In this document: piece by piece, positions 46,060 through 54,741 of the stretch
Numbering within the stretch: the stretch's first letter is position 1
How the letters are laid out: each line of letters starts with the position of its first letter
DNA from: Segetibacter sp.
Lineage (GTDB): Bacteria > Bacteroidota > Bacteroidia > Chitinophagales > Chitinophagaceae
Reading direction: 5' to 3'
DNA: 64,000 nucleotides
NCBI GenBank assembly: GCA_028288485.1
Contig: JAQBNO010000127.1
Location: forward strand, 1 to 64,000
Notes under the pieces: generated by a model
What the model saw: only the letters and a program-made list of their open reading frames with translations
Told to the model about the DNA's origin: nothing
The model's database searches: none
Position numbers and translations under genes: made by a program

Positions 46060-46109
46060 AGTGTCACTCCCATCCGAACGCTTTACAGCCGGGCGGGCAC
46101 TTTCACGCT
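46060..46109. repeat. REP-like repeat, long variant
   Basis: AGTGTCACTC, then a GC-rich insert CCATCCGAACGCTTTACAGC and CACTTTCACGC. It is the same long form as 10503-10555. The rest of the gap up to 46634 contains the copy at 46344 and no gene. Confidence 0.7.
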
Positions 46110-46343
46110 AAGTACGTTATCCAGCTAAGCGAAACGTAATTAAGTTATGAAAGATAAATGACTATGGTAGAACAAGTCGCAAAACGGCCCGAGCAGTTTA
46201 AAAATAATTCGTCCCGGCAAACTTTGCAACCGGGCTGGCTAAAGTATGAATTAGACAATTACACAAGAACGACAAAAGATCAATTTATACTTCGGTAACA
46301 ACAATTTTGGCGTTCAGCTGTTCTGCTGCATAAAGAACAAACA

Positions 46344-46364
46344 GTACAAGAGTGCGACGCAAGC
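46344..46364. repeat. REP-like repeat, hybrid form
   Basis: GTACAAGAGTGCGACGCAAG combines the GTACAAG end of the GTGACAC type with the GCGACGC core of the other type. Confidence 0.75.
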
Positions 46365-46634
46365 AAAGCCTGGTAGTAGTAATGCGCCTGGCTCAAAAAA
46401 AACCGCTTACTTTTAACCGGTCGTGGCGCTGATTGCTTCCTATTCTTTTGTCTTTCAACAAATTAAAAATATTTATAACAAAAAAGAGTGTAGAAATGTT
46501 TCCCCACCACCCTTTATAATACGCTTGCTTTCATTAAATGCCGCTTTTGGCGGTTATAAAAAATGCGGCAAAGGTTTTGACTTTACAGTTTTGCAATTAT
46601 AAATATTAGCCCCCAAAAGTTTTTGCATACATGT

Positions 46635-47498
46635 ATGACAGCGTGGAAAATGATGTTTGGTATTTTTCTTCTTTTATTTTGTGCATGTACTCAAAAAAAA
46701 GAATCTTATTCGTATCCTTCAATTCCGGGTTATGATCTTGCAAACCCTGTGATGATCCATTTGAAGACGGATCTTGATGAAATTTCAGGCATTGTATATT
46801 ACCCTCGCGACACCAGCATTTTCGCTATAAACGACGAATTAGGCATACTCTACAAAATATATATCAGGAAACAAATTAAGGTTAAGAAGTGGAGATTTTC
46901 GACCGAAGGAGATTATGAAGACCTTGTGCTGTACGACAGCACTTTTTATGCCCTGCAGAGTAATGGTAATATAAAAAGGTTCAGGTATGTAACAAAAGAC
47001 TCAGTGGCACTTGAAAGTTGCCAGCTGCCGATAATGGGTCATAACAATTTCGAAAGCCTTTATTTTGATCAGTATTATCAGAAAATAATTTTGATTTGTA
47101 AAGATTGTGCGACAGATAATAAAAAGACCGTCTCTGCTTACTCGTTTAACCCCGCTGACCAGACATTTGTTGACGAGCCATTTTTTGTAATCGATACAGA
47201 CCACGTAGGCGAACTGCTCGGAAGTAATAAATTAAAGTTCAAACCGTCTGCTGCCGCCGTTCATCCACTAACCAAGGAGCTATACCTCGTATCTTCGGCA
47301 GCCAAGGCAATCGCAATTGCCAACAGGGACGGGAAGGTTAAAAAGGCTTACTATATTGATCCACGGCTGTTTAAGCAGCCTGAGGGAATAACATTTACCC
47401 CCAATGGCGACATGATAATATCGAATGAGTCAGCCGAAATCGGGGCACCCAATATCTTAATATTTAAATACAATCCTTCACTTCATGAAAAAGGTTAG
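46635..47498 (+). CDS. SdiA-regulated-domain lipoprotein
   Basis: The 287-aa product has a lipoprotein signal (FGIFLLLFCACTQKK, lipid Cys in the CAC region) and a six-bladed propeller-like domain of the SdiA-regulated family: LDEISGIVYYPRDTSIFAIN, EGDYEDLVLYDSTFYALQSN, FKPSAAAVHPLTKELYLVSS and PEGITFTPNGDMIISNE. The family resembles phytase-like/NHL propellers and its function is unknown. A TTG at 46623 could also start it, but ATG 46635 suits the signal peptide. Its end overlaps the metallophosphoesterase gene by 14 nt, so the two are translationally coupled. Confidence 0.85.
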   Translation: MTAWKMMFGIFLLLFCACTQKKESYSYPSIPGYDLANPVMIHLKTDLDEISGIVYYPRDTSIFAINDELGILYKIYIRKQIKVKKWRFSTEGDYEDLVLYDSTFYALQSNGNIKRFRYVTKDSVALESCQLPIMGHNNFESLYFDQYYQKIILICKDCATDNKKTVSAYSFNPADQTFVDEPFFVIDTDHVGELLGSNKLKFKPSAAAVHPLTKELYLVSSAAKAIAIANRDGKVKKAYYIDPRLFKQPEGITFTPNGDMIISNESAEIGAPNILIFKYNPSLHEKG

Positions 47499-50400
47499 TG
47501 CGTTTTTTTTATTGATTTTTTTAAGTTCATGGTGTTATTCACAAAATGATACTTTACAGGCAAGGCTCATATTGATTGGAGATGCCGGCGATTTTAAAAA
47601 TGGGAGGCACCCGGTTATAAACGCAGTAAAGGCAAAGACAAAAATAGATAGGAAAACCACCATTCTTTATTTAGGCGATAACCTTTATACTACCGGTTTA
47701 CCCGACGAACAGGCTTCTTATTATGATATAAGAAGAAGTGTTTTAGATACGCAAATTGCTATTGCAAACGGTACAGATGCCAAAGTTTACTTTATTCCCG
47801 GCAATCACGACTGGGACAATGGAGGAAAAGGCGGCTGGGATGCCATTCGGCGGGAGCAGGCTTATATAAATACAAACGGGGGTAAAAATGTAAAGTTTTA
47901 CCCGGAAGACGGGTGTGGCGGTCCGGTAGAGATCTCCCTAGCTCCCGATGTAACTATGGTTATTTTTGATAGCCAATGGTGGATACATCCATACGAAAAA
48001 CCAGGGATTGAATCAGATTGCCCCCAAAAAACAAAGCTGGAGGTGCTTTCTGAGTTAGAAGATATTCTTGCGAAGAATGCAAAAAAACTGGTTATACTGG
48101 CCTGCCACCATCCTTTTAAAAGCTATGGAATTCATGGTGGTTATTTTACTCCAAAGCAATACCTGTTTCCATTTACCGACCTCAAGCCGAACTTGTATAT
48201 ACCCCTGCCAATAATAGGCACCATTTACCCGGTGGTAAGGGGAGTTTTTGGCGTACCGGAAGATTTGAAACACCCCGATTATGCCAATATGATTAATGAC
48301 GTGCAGAAGGTGGCAAAAACACATCCGAATTTGATTTTTGTAGCGGGCCATGAACACAACCTGCAGCTAATAAAAGACAGTAGTTACAATTATATCGTCA
48401 GTGGCAGTGGAACAAAATCGACCAGGGTTTCGAAAAATAAAAAAGCTCCTTTTACTTCTCCCTTAAACGGTTATGCTGTTCTCGAATTTTCTACAAATAA
48501 AAATGTAAACCTTACTTTTTATACGGTTTCGGATTCTATACGAAAAGCGTATAGCGCTCCTTTAATGAATTACTCCAGGCTGCCTACAGCCCAATTTGAA
48601 GATACCATACCTATCGTATATGTTCCCTACTCTGCAGACAGCATAACTGTTGCTGCGAATACAAAGTATGCAAGGGCTTCGGCAACCAAAAGATTTTTTA
48701 ACGGGAATAATTACCGCGACGTGTGGGCAGAGCCTGTTAAGCTGAAGGTGTTTCGTGTACGGGAAGAGATGGGCGGGTTTAAAGTGGGCGCACTCGGAGG
48801 AGGACACCAAACAAAGTCGCTTCGGCTGACAGACACGAAAGGAAAAGAATGGTCGCTTAGGGCAATTAATAAGGATATCACTAAAATACTACCGGAAGGT
48901 GTGCGAGGCTCTGCAGCAGATGCTTACCTGCAGGATTTTATCTCCTCGGCTCATCCCTATTCACCGGTGATCGTACCACCATTAGCCAAAGCCGTTAATG
49001 TTACAGTAGCTTCGCCGAAAATCTATTTTGTTCCCAACGATCCTGCTCTCGGTTTATATCGCCCTTATTTTGCCAACACTATTTGCCTGCTGGAGGAAAG
49101 AGAGCCTGTGCCGCGCGACGAAGACACCAAAAGCGAACAAAAATTGGTACAGAAATTAATTGAAGACAACGATGACCGGGTAGACCAACGACAATTTCTG
49201 CGGGCCCGCTTATTAGACTTTTTGATCGCCGACTGGGACAGGCATTTCGACCAATGGCGGTTCGGCGAAATAGACACAGGTAAAGGCAAGCTGTATTATC
49301 CTATTCCCCGCGACAGGGACCAGGCGTTTTCGTATTCTGATGGTTTTCTTGTAAAAATGGCCTCTAATAATCTAGTGCCTTTTTTGAAAGGCTTCCGAAA
49401 AGATATTCCGCAAGTTAGATGGCTGGCTTATTGGGCCAAAGACCTGGACCGCACTTTCCTTAACCGCCTCGATTCTGCAGTATGGAAAAGAACCGTTGCT
49501 ACCTTTCGGGCTAACCTTCCTGATAATGTTATTGATAATGCAGTAAAGAATCTACCGCCGGAAATTTATGCTATAAGCGGGGCTGAAATCAGCGAGAAAC
49601 TAAAAAGCCGGCGTGAATATTTACCAAAGGCAGCAATGAAGTATTATAACTTTTTATCGAAACAGGTAAATGTAGTTGGCAGCAATAAAAAAGAATATTT
49701 TAAAGTAGAGTCCGTAGGAAAGAACATGCAGGTAAGAGTGTATAAAAAAACCGATAATACCGATTCTGCTTCTTTGATGTATAGCCGCATTTTTGAACCT
49801 TCTGTTACCGAGGAAGTACATTTATATGGCTTGAACGGCGATGATGTTTTTGAAATTGATAGAAACGCAAAATCAAAAATTAAGGTGCGGATTATTGGGG
49901 GACGAGGTGAAGACACCTTCGATATCAAGGGAAATGTCAGCAATAACCTCTATGATCTTACGACCGAAAAAAATTACATCAGTAATAAAAACAAAACAAG
50001 AGTATTATTCGAAAACGACCCGTACGTAAATAATTATAGCACTAGCGGGTTTAAGTACGATACCTATAACTTTCCACTCCTTAACCTGGGATATAATGCT
50101 GAAGATGGACTAATGGCAGGTATCGGTTTTTCAAAGAAAACATACGGGTTTAGAAAAGACCCTTATTCGACCTATCAAAGATTGAGTACCTTATACGCCC
50201 TTTCAAGCGGTTCTTATAAAGTGCGTTATCGCGGAGAGTTTAACCAGGCAATTAAAAATACAGATATTGTTGTGAATGCAGAACTGGCTAAGCCAACGCT
50301 TAATAACTTTTTCGGATTGGGCAATTTTACCAAGGTAGACCGAACAAGGGATGTGCAATACTACCGGGTGCGGTATAATTATGCCTACGCAGAATTGTTG

Positions 50401-51126
50401 TTTCGTCGTCGTTTTGCCAGCTTTTTTAATGTTTCGGCTGGGCCTGTTGTGTATAACTACTGGAATCATTTGGAGGATAATGAAGCGAAAATTTTAAGTA
50501 CACCATCGCTGGTGGGGTTGGACTCTGCTGACATTTATAAAACGAAAGTGTACACCGGGGGTAAATTAGCTATGCAGATCAATACGGTTAACAGCGAGCT
50601 TTTACCTACTCGTGGCTTCCTGTGGAATACCGAATTTACTGCATTAGCAGGGTCGAATAAAAACAGCCGGCCTTTTACATCGCTTACTTCTGACATGACC
50701 CTTTATTCAAGTTTAAGCGACCCTGCACGTGTAGTCAGTATTATTAAGTTAGGTGCAGGACATATCTTCAGCGAGAATTATGAATACTTCCAGGCGATGA
50801 ACCTGGGGCAGAACAACTTTCTAAGAGGCTTTAGAAAAAACCGGTTTTCGGGGTCAACGCTTGCTTATGGAAGCGTAAGCCTGCTGATCAAACTGTTTGA
50901 TTCAAAGTCTTATATTTTTCCTGGTTCCGTTGGTTTGCTTGCCTTTGATGACGTTGGCAGGGTGTGGACACGAAATCAAAGCAGTCATAAATGGCATAAC
51001 TCTGTAGGTGGTGGAATCTATTATTCCCCTTTCAACATTTTGCTTTTATCAGCTGCAGTTGGATTTTCGAGCGAAGAGACGTTGTTTAATTTATCAATAG
51101 GCACTAAATTCAACCTGACATTTTAA
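47485..51126 (+). CDS. Metallophosphoesterase fused to an outer-membrane beta-barrel
   Basis: The 1213-aa protein has a signal peptide (ending WCYSQ), a calcineurin-like phosphoesterase domain (residues 25-340: LIGDAGDF, LYLGDNLYTTG, FIPGNHDWDNGG, ACHHPFKSYG, VAGHEHNLQLI with metal ligands intact), a middle domain of unknown fold (about 380-760, with DFLIADWDRHFDQWRFG), and a C-terminal BamA/TamA-like barrel (about 840-1213) ending with an aromatic residue (KFNLTF). It probably sits in the outer membrane with the enzyme domain attached. The substrate is unknown. It begins inside the SdiA-regulated gene and is 9 nt before the HD-PycTM gene, which supports one operon. Confidence 0.9.
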   Translation: MKKVSAFFLLIFLSSWCYSQNDTLQARLILIGDAGDFKNGRHPVINAVKAKTKIDRKTTILYLGDNLYTTGLPDEQASYYDIRRSVLDTQIAIANGTDAKVYFIPGNHDWDNGGKGGWDAIRREQAYINTNGGKNVKFYPEDGCGGPVEISLAPDVTMVIFDSQWWIHPYEKPGIESDCPQKTKLEVLSELEDILAKNAKKLVILACHHPFKSYGIHGGYFTPKQYLFPFTDLKPNLYIPLPIIGTIYPVVRGVFGVPEDLKHPDYANMINDVQKVAKTHPNLIFVAGHEHNLQLIKDSSYNYIVSGSGTKSTRVSKNKKAPFTSPLNGYAVLEFSTNKNVNLTFYTVSDSIRKAYSAPLMNYSRLPTAQFEDTIPIVYVPYSADSITVAANTKYARASATKRFFNGNNYRDVWAEPVKLKVFRVREEMGGFKVGALGGGHQTKSLRLTDTKGKEWSLRAINKDITKILPEGVRGSAADAYLQDFISSAHPYSPVIVPPLAKAVNVTVASPKIYFVPNDPALGLYRPYFANTICLLEEREPVPRDEDTKSEQKLVQKLIEDNDDRVDQRQFLRARLLDFLIADWDRHFDQWRFGEIDTGKGKLYYPIPRDRDQAFSYSDGFLVKMASNNLVPFLKGFRKDIPQVRWLAYWAKDLDRTFLNRLDSAVWKRTVATFRANLPDNVIDNAVKNLPPEIYAISGAEISEKLKSRREYLPKAAMKYYNFLSKQVNVVGSNKKEYFKVESVGKNMQVRVYKKTDNTDSASLMYSRIFEPSVTEEVHLYGLNGDDVFEIDRNAKSKIKVRIIGGRGEDTFDIKGNVSNNLYDLTTEKNYISNKNKTRVLFENDPYVNNYSTSGFKYDTYNFPLLNLGYNAEDGLMAGIGFSKKTYGFRKDPYSTYQRLSTLYALSSGSYKVRYRGEFNQAIKNTDIVVNAELAKPTLNNFFGLGNFTKVDRTRDVQYYRVRYNYAYAELLFRRRFASFFNVSAGPVVYNYWNHLEDNEAKILSTPSLVGLDSADIYKTKVYTGGKLAMQINTVNSELLPTRGFLWNTEFTALAGSNKNSRPFTSLTSDMTLYSSLSDPARVVSIIKLGAGHIFSENYEYFQAMNLGQNNFLRGFRKNRFSGSTLAYGSVSLLIKLFDSKSYIFPGSVGLLAFDDVGRVWTRNQSSHKWHNSVGGGIYYSPFNILLLSAAVGFSSEETLFNLSIGTKFNLTF

Positions 51127-51135
51127 AATCATTTC

Positions 51136-52383
51136 ATGGATTATAATACGATTTATAAAAAAGTTGAAACGCATGTTTCAAACCTTTTTGAACGCTCGAA
51201 CGATACAAAGCTGGTATATCACAACCTTCAGCATACCGAAAAGGTTGTAGGCCGTATAAAGGAAATAGCGAGCCATTATAACCTGATAGAAAATGATATG
51301 CTGGTTTTATTTGTAGCCGCCTGGTTTCACGATACTGGTTATTTAATAGGCGAACCTGTGGGTCACGAGGATAAAAGCGTGCAGCTAATGAGAGATTTTA
51401 TAAAGGATTACGCTGCAGATGAAGACCTCGTAAATAATATAGAGGAATGTATACTGGCAACAAAAGGAGGTGCAAAACCTGCCAATTTATTGCAGCAGAT
51501 CATGGTAGATGCCGATACCTATAACCTGGGTACCAAAGAATTTGAAACCACCAATAAACAGGTATATAAGGAGTACACCCTGAGGTACGGTTACATCAGC
51601 AAGTACGAATGGAATAAACAAACTTTAAAATTGCTGGAAAACCACCGCTTCTACACCGACTACTGCAAAGATCTGTTGTCGGAAAAGAAAAGGAAGAATA
51701 TAAAAGAAATCAGGAAAAGCGTGGAAGAACATAAAAGTAAAGAAGAAACTGCACCGGAAGCAGGCAAGGAGGGCGGGGGTGAAGATAAGGGCGCTGCAAA
51801 AGCTGCGAATAACTTAACAACCAAAGGCATACAAACCATGTTGCGCCTTACTTCTGAAAATCACATGAAATTGAGTGATATGGCCGACGGGAAGGCAAAC
51901 ATCCTAATTTCGGTAAATGCAATAATTATCTCGGTTATCCTCTCTGTATTACTTCGCCGGTTACAGGTAGATACCTATTTAACTATTCCTACGATTATAT
52001 TTCTTACCTCTTCGGTATGCACCATTGTTGTTGCCATTTTGGCTACCCGCCCCAAAATAAGTGAAGGCACGTTCAGCGACCAGGATATCGTTGACAAAAA
52101 AACAAACCTCCTGTTCTTCGGTAATTTTTATAGAACACCTCAGGCAGAGTATGAAAATGCAATGGCAAGAATGATGGTTGATTCGGAGTATTTGTATGGG
52201 TCGCTGATAAAAGACATTTACCAGTTGGGAGTAGTGCTTGCACGTAAATACAAGTTAATACGATGGGCTTATAATATATTTATGTTTGGAATAATCATTT
52301 CGGTAGTGGCCTTTGCTGTTGCAGTAATGTTTAGTAACGGAACCGATGGAGTAATCACCAATGCACAGGGAACGCCGTTGTAA
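51136..52383 (+). CDS. HD domain fused to a Pycsar-type transmembrane effector (PycTM)
   Basis: The 415-aa protein has two parts. Residues 20-190 form an HD phosphohydrolase domain with His29/His33 (YHNLQHTEKVV), His65-Asp66 (AAWFHDTGY) and Asp125 (MVDADTYN). After a charged, Gly-rich linker (200-228) comes a PycTM region (230-400) with TSENHMKLSDMADGKANILI and transmembrane helices at about 255-274, 283-303 and 378-399. PycTM domains in Pycsar anti-phage systems respond to cUMP or cCMP and damage the membrane. An attached HD domain could degrade the signal. Its exact role, and whether it acts in defence here, is inference. Confidence 0.88.
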   Translation: MDYNTIYKKVETHVSNLFERSNDTKLVYHNLQHTEKVVGRIKEIASHYNLIENDMLVLFVAAWFHDTGYLIGEPVGHEDKSVQLMRDFIKDYAADEDLVNNIEECILATKGGAKPANLLQQIMVDADTYNLGTKEFETTNKQVYKEYTLRYGYISKYEWNKQTLKLLENHRFYTDYCKDLLSEKKRKNIKEIRKSVEEHKSKEETAPEAGKEGGGEDKGAAKAANNLTTKGIQTMLRLTSENHMKLSDMADGKANILISVNAIIISVILSVLLRRLQVDTYLTIPTIIFLTSSVCTIVVAILATRPKISEGTFSDQDIVDKKTNLLFFGNFYRTPQAEYENAMARMMVDSEYLYGSLIKDIYQLGVVLARKYKLIRWAYNIFMFGIIISVVAFAVAVMFSNGTDGVITNAQGTPL

Positions 52384-52587
52384 TTGAAATAGGATGCTTC
52401 ATTGCGATCTTGGTTTTACCATTGTCATTCCGGGAAGGAATCTCTTTTAGGGCGAATGGGATGCTTAGTTCGTCAGCATGACAAAAACGAAGCTGTCGGT
52501 GGCGGGTACGAAGTACTTGCTTCGTGGTACACGAGTTGGTGAATTGAAGGAGAAGGAGGAAGGGGTTTGATGCTCTACGTACGAACA

Positions 52588-52611
52588 GTACAAGTGAGTG
52601 ACACAACGATG
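52588..52611. repeat. REP-like repeat, GTGACAC variant
   Basis: GTACAAGTGAGTGACACAAC then GATG, in the 309-nt gap between the HD-PycTM gene and ppk1. No other element is recognised in that gap. Confidence 0.85.
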
Positions 52612-52692
52612 TTGAATTAAAGCCCGCAGTCGGCGACCAAAAAATTTTGAACAAAACGATTGCCTGCACCAGCTGAAACTAAAAAATAATTT

Positions 52693-54741
52693 ATGCTTTT
52701 CAACAGAGACTTAAGTTGGCTGGGATTCAACTTCAGGGTTTTACAGGAGGCAGCAGATAAAAAAGTTCCGTTGTTTGAAAGGATAAAATTCCTGTCGATT
52801 TTTTCTTCGAATCTCGACGAATTTTTCAGGGTTAGATATCCCGCAGTATTTGCTCTTTCGAAGCTGAACGAGAAAACACAAATGCAGGCCGTTACGGGTT
52901 ACAATGAAGATATCCCCGAAAAAATGCAAAGCGAGATTAACCGGCAGTTGAACATTTTTGGCAGCATTCTTACCAACGACCTGATACCTGAATTAAGGAA
53001 CAGTGGAATTGTTTTCTACTATGGGCAGCCTATTCGCGGCGAACACATAAACGAAATAAGAGAGATCTTCCTGTCGCAGGTACTATCCTTTATTCAACCT
53101 ATATTTCTCGACGGTAACATCAGCAATAAGTTCATTCCCGAAAATAATTACCTGTACTTCATTGTTTCGCTAAAAGAAGAAGATGCAACAACTAACTCCG
53201 TCGCTGTTATAAATATTCCCTCCAATAAACTACCAAGGTTTTTTGTTCTTAGTCCGATAGATAACCAGGAGTATATAATTTTTATAGACGACATCATTCG
53301 TGAAAATCTTGAATGTATTTTCCCTGGTCAAAACATACAGGGCGTTTACAGCATAAAATTCAACAGGGACGCGGAATTAAAGCTGGAAGATGAATATAGC
53401 AGCAACCTGATGCATAAGATTGAAAAGCAATTGCGTAAGCGGGAATACGGTGCTCCTTCAAGATTCCTGTACGAGCAGTCGATGCCGCGTAATGTTCAAT
53501 TGTTTATTGCATCCACTTTTAACCTGCAGTTTGAAGAAATGTTCGCAGGCGGACGATACCATCACCTCAGCGACCTTGCTTCATTTCCTTCATTTAACAA
53601 GAAGCTGAAGTTCGAAAAATGGAAACCGTTGAAACTGGCCGAAGTGAACGATTGCGGCGACATCTTTACCATTTTAAATACGAAGGACATTTTGTTACAC
53701 TTGCCTTACCATTCGTACAACCCTGTATTGTCCTTTTTTAACCAGGCTGCAGTGGATACATCGGTGAAAGAAATTTACATCACCTTGTACAGGGTGGCGG
53801 CAGATTCACATATTGTAAATGCACTTATCAGCGCAGCGAAAAATGGTAAAAAGGTAGTTGCATTTGTTGAGCTGAAAGCCCGTTTCGACGAAGCAAATAA
53901 TATTAAGTGGAGCAGGATAATGCGCGAAGCAGGTATTAAGATCATTTACGGTATTCCTCATATCAAAGTACACTCAAAAATTGCGGTCATTAAAAAGGCC
54001 GCAGGCAGTAATACACTTACTTATGCTATTTTAAGTACCGGCAATTTTAACGAGGTTACTGCACAGTTTTATACCGATCATCTTTTAATGACAACCGATC
54101 CAAACATTATTAAAGAGTTGCTTGTATTGTTTAAATACCTTCAGAAAGATCACAAAGTGCCCGGAAAGGGGAAGGCAAAGTTTGATAAACTGCTGGTGTC
54201 GCAATTTAACATGAACGAAAAATTTGAAAAACTGATAGACGAGGAGATACAAAAGGCTAATCTTGGCGAAGAGGCATTGATTCGCATAAAAGTTAATAAC
54301 CTGGAAGAGCCGCACATGATCAACCTATTATACAAGGCCAGCCAGCAAGGGGTAAAGGTTAATATGATCGTTAGGGGAATTTGCTGCCTAATGCCTGGCA
54401 TTCCCGGTATCAGCGACAACATAACTGTTCGAAGGCTTGTAGACAGGTACCTGGAGCATACCCGCTTATTCATTTTTGGAGCAGGGGATAATCCGGAATT
54501 AATAATGGGATCAGCAGACTGGATGATCCGGAATTTACATCACCGGATAGAGGTTTGTGTACCGATAAAAAACCTGGATTGCAAAAAAGAACTGGTAGAT
54601 TACTTTGAAATTCAATGGAGCGATACAGATAAGGCGGTCGTTTTATCTCCTAACCTTGAGCAACACCGGGTTAACGAGGGGGATGGGCAACGGGTAAATG
54701 CCCAGTACTCTATTTATAAATACCTCCAAAATAGAGTATGA
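52693..54741 (+). CDS. ppk1: Polyphosphate kinase 1
   Basis: PPK1 makes inorganic polyphosphate from ATP reversibly, at the inner membrane or in granules. The 682-aa enzyme has the N-terminal domain start NRDLSWLGFNFRVLQEA, the H domain, and two phospholipase-D-like catalytic domains. The autophosphorylated His is His427 (IPHIKVHSKIAVI), with the second active-site His589 in YLEHTRLFIFG, matching E. coli His435 and His592. LSTGNFNEVTAQFYTDH and GSADWMIRNLHHRIE are further signatures. Its stop overlaps the start of the cyclase gene (ATGA), so the two are coupled. Confidence 0.97.
   Translation: MLFNRDLSWLGFNFRVLQEAADKKVPLFERIKFLSIFSSNLDEFFRVRYPAVFALSKLNEKTQMQAVTGYNEDIPEKMQSEINRQLNIFGSILTNDLIPELRNSGIVFYYGQPIRGEHINEIREIFLSQVLSFIQPIFLDGNISNKFIPENNYLYFIVSLKEEDATTNSVAVINIPSNKLPRFFVLSPIDNQEYIIFIDDIIRENLECIFPGQNIQGVYSIKFNRDAELKLEDEYSSNLMHKIEKQLRKREYGAPSRFLYEQSMPRNVQLFIASTFNLQFEEMFAGGRYHHLSDLASFPSFNKKLKFEKWKPLKLAEVNDCGDIFTILNTKDILLHLPYHSYNPVLSFFNQAAVDTSVKEIYITLYRVAADSHIVNALISAAKNGKKVVAFVELKARFDEANNIKWSRIMREAGIKIIYGIPHIKVHSKIAVIKKAAGSNTLTYAILSTGNFNEVTAQFYTDHLLMTTDPNIIKELLVLFKYLQKDHKVPGKGKAKFDKLLVSQFNMNEKFEKLIDEEIQKANLGEEALIRIKVNNLEEPHMINLLYKASQQGVKVNMIVRGICCLMPGIPGISDNITVRRLVDRYLEHTRLFIFGAGDNPELIMGSADWMIRNLHHRIEVCVPIKNLDCKKELVDYFEIQWSDTDKAVVLSPNLEQHRVNEGDGQRVNAQYSIYKYLQNRV

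Noticed and set aside
45942-46073. 44-residue N-terminal extension of the DUF1801 protein
   Set aside because: The added part is encoded by a REP-like repeat and intergenic DNA, and the family start is at MQSLMKTPEE.
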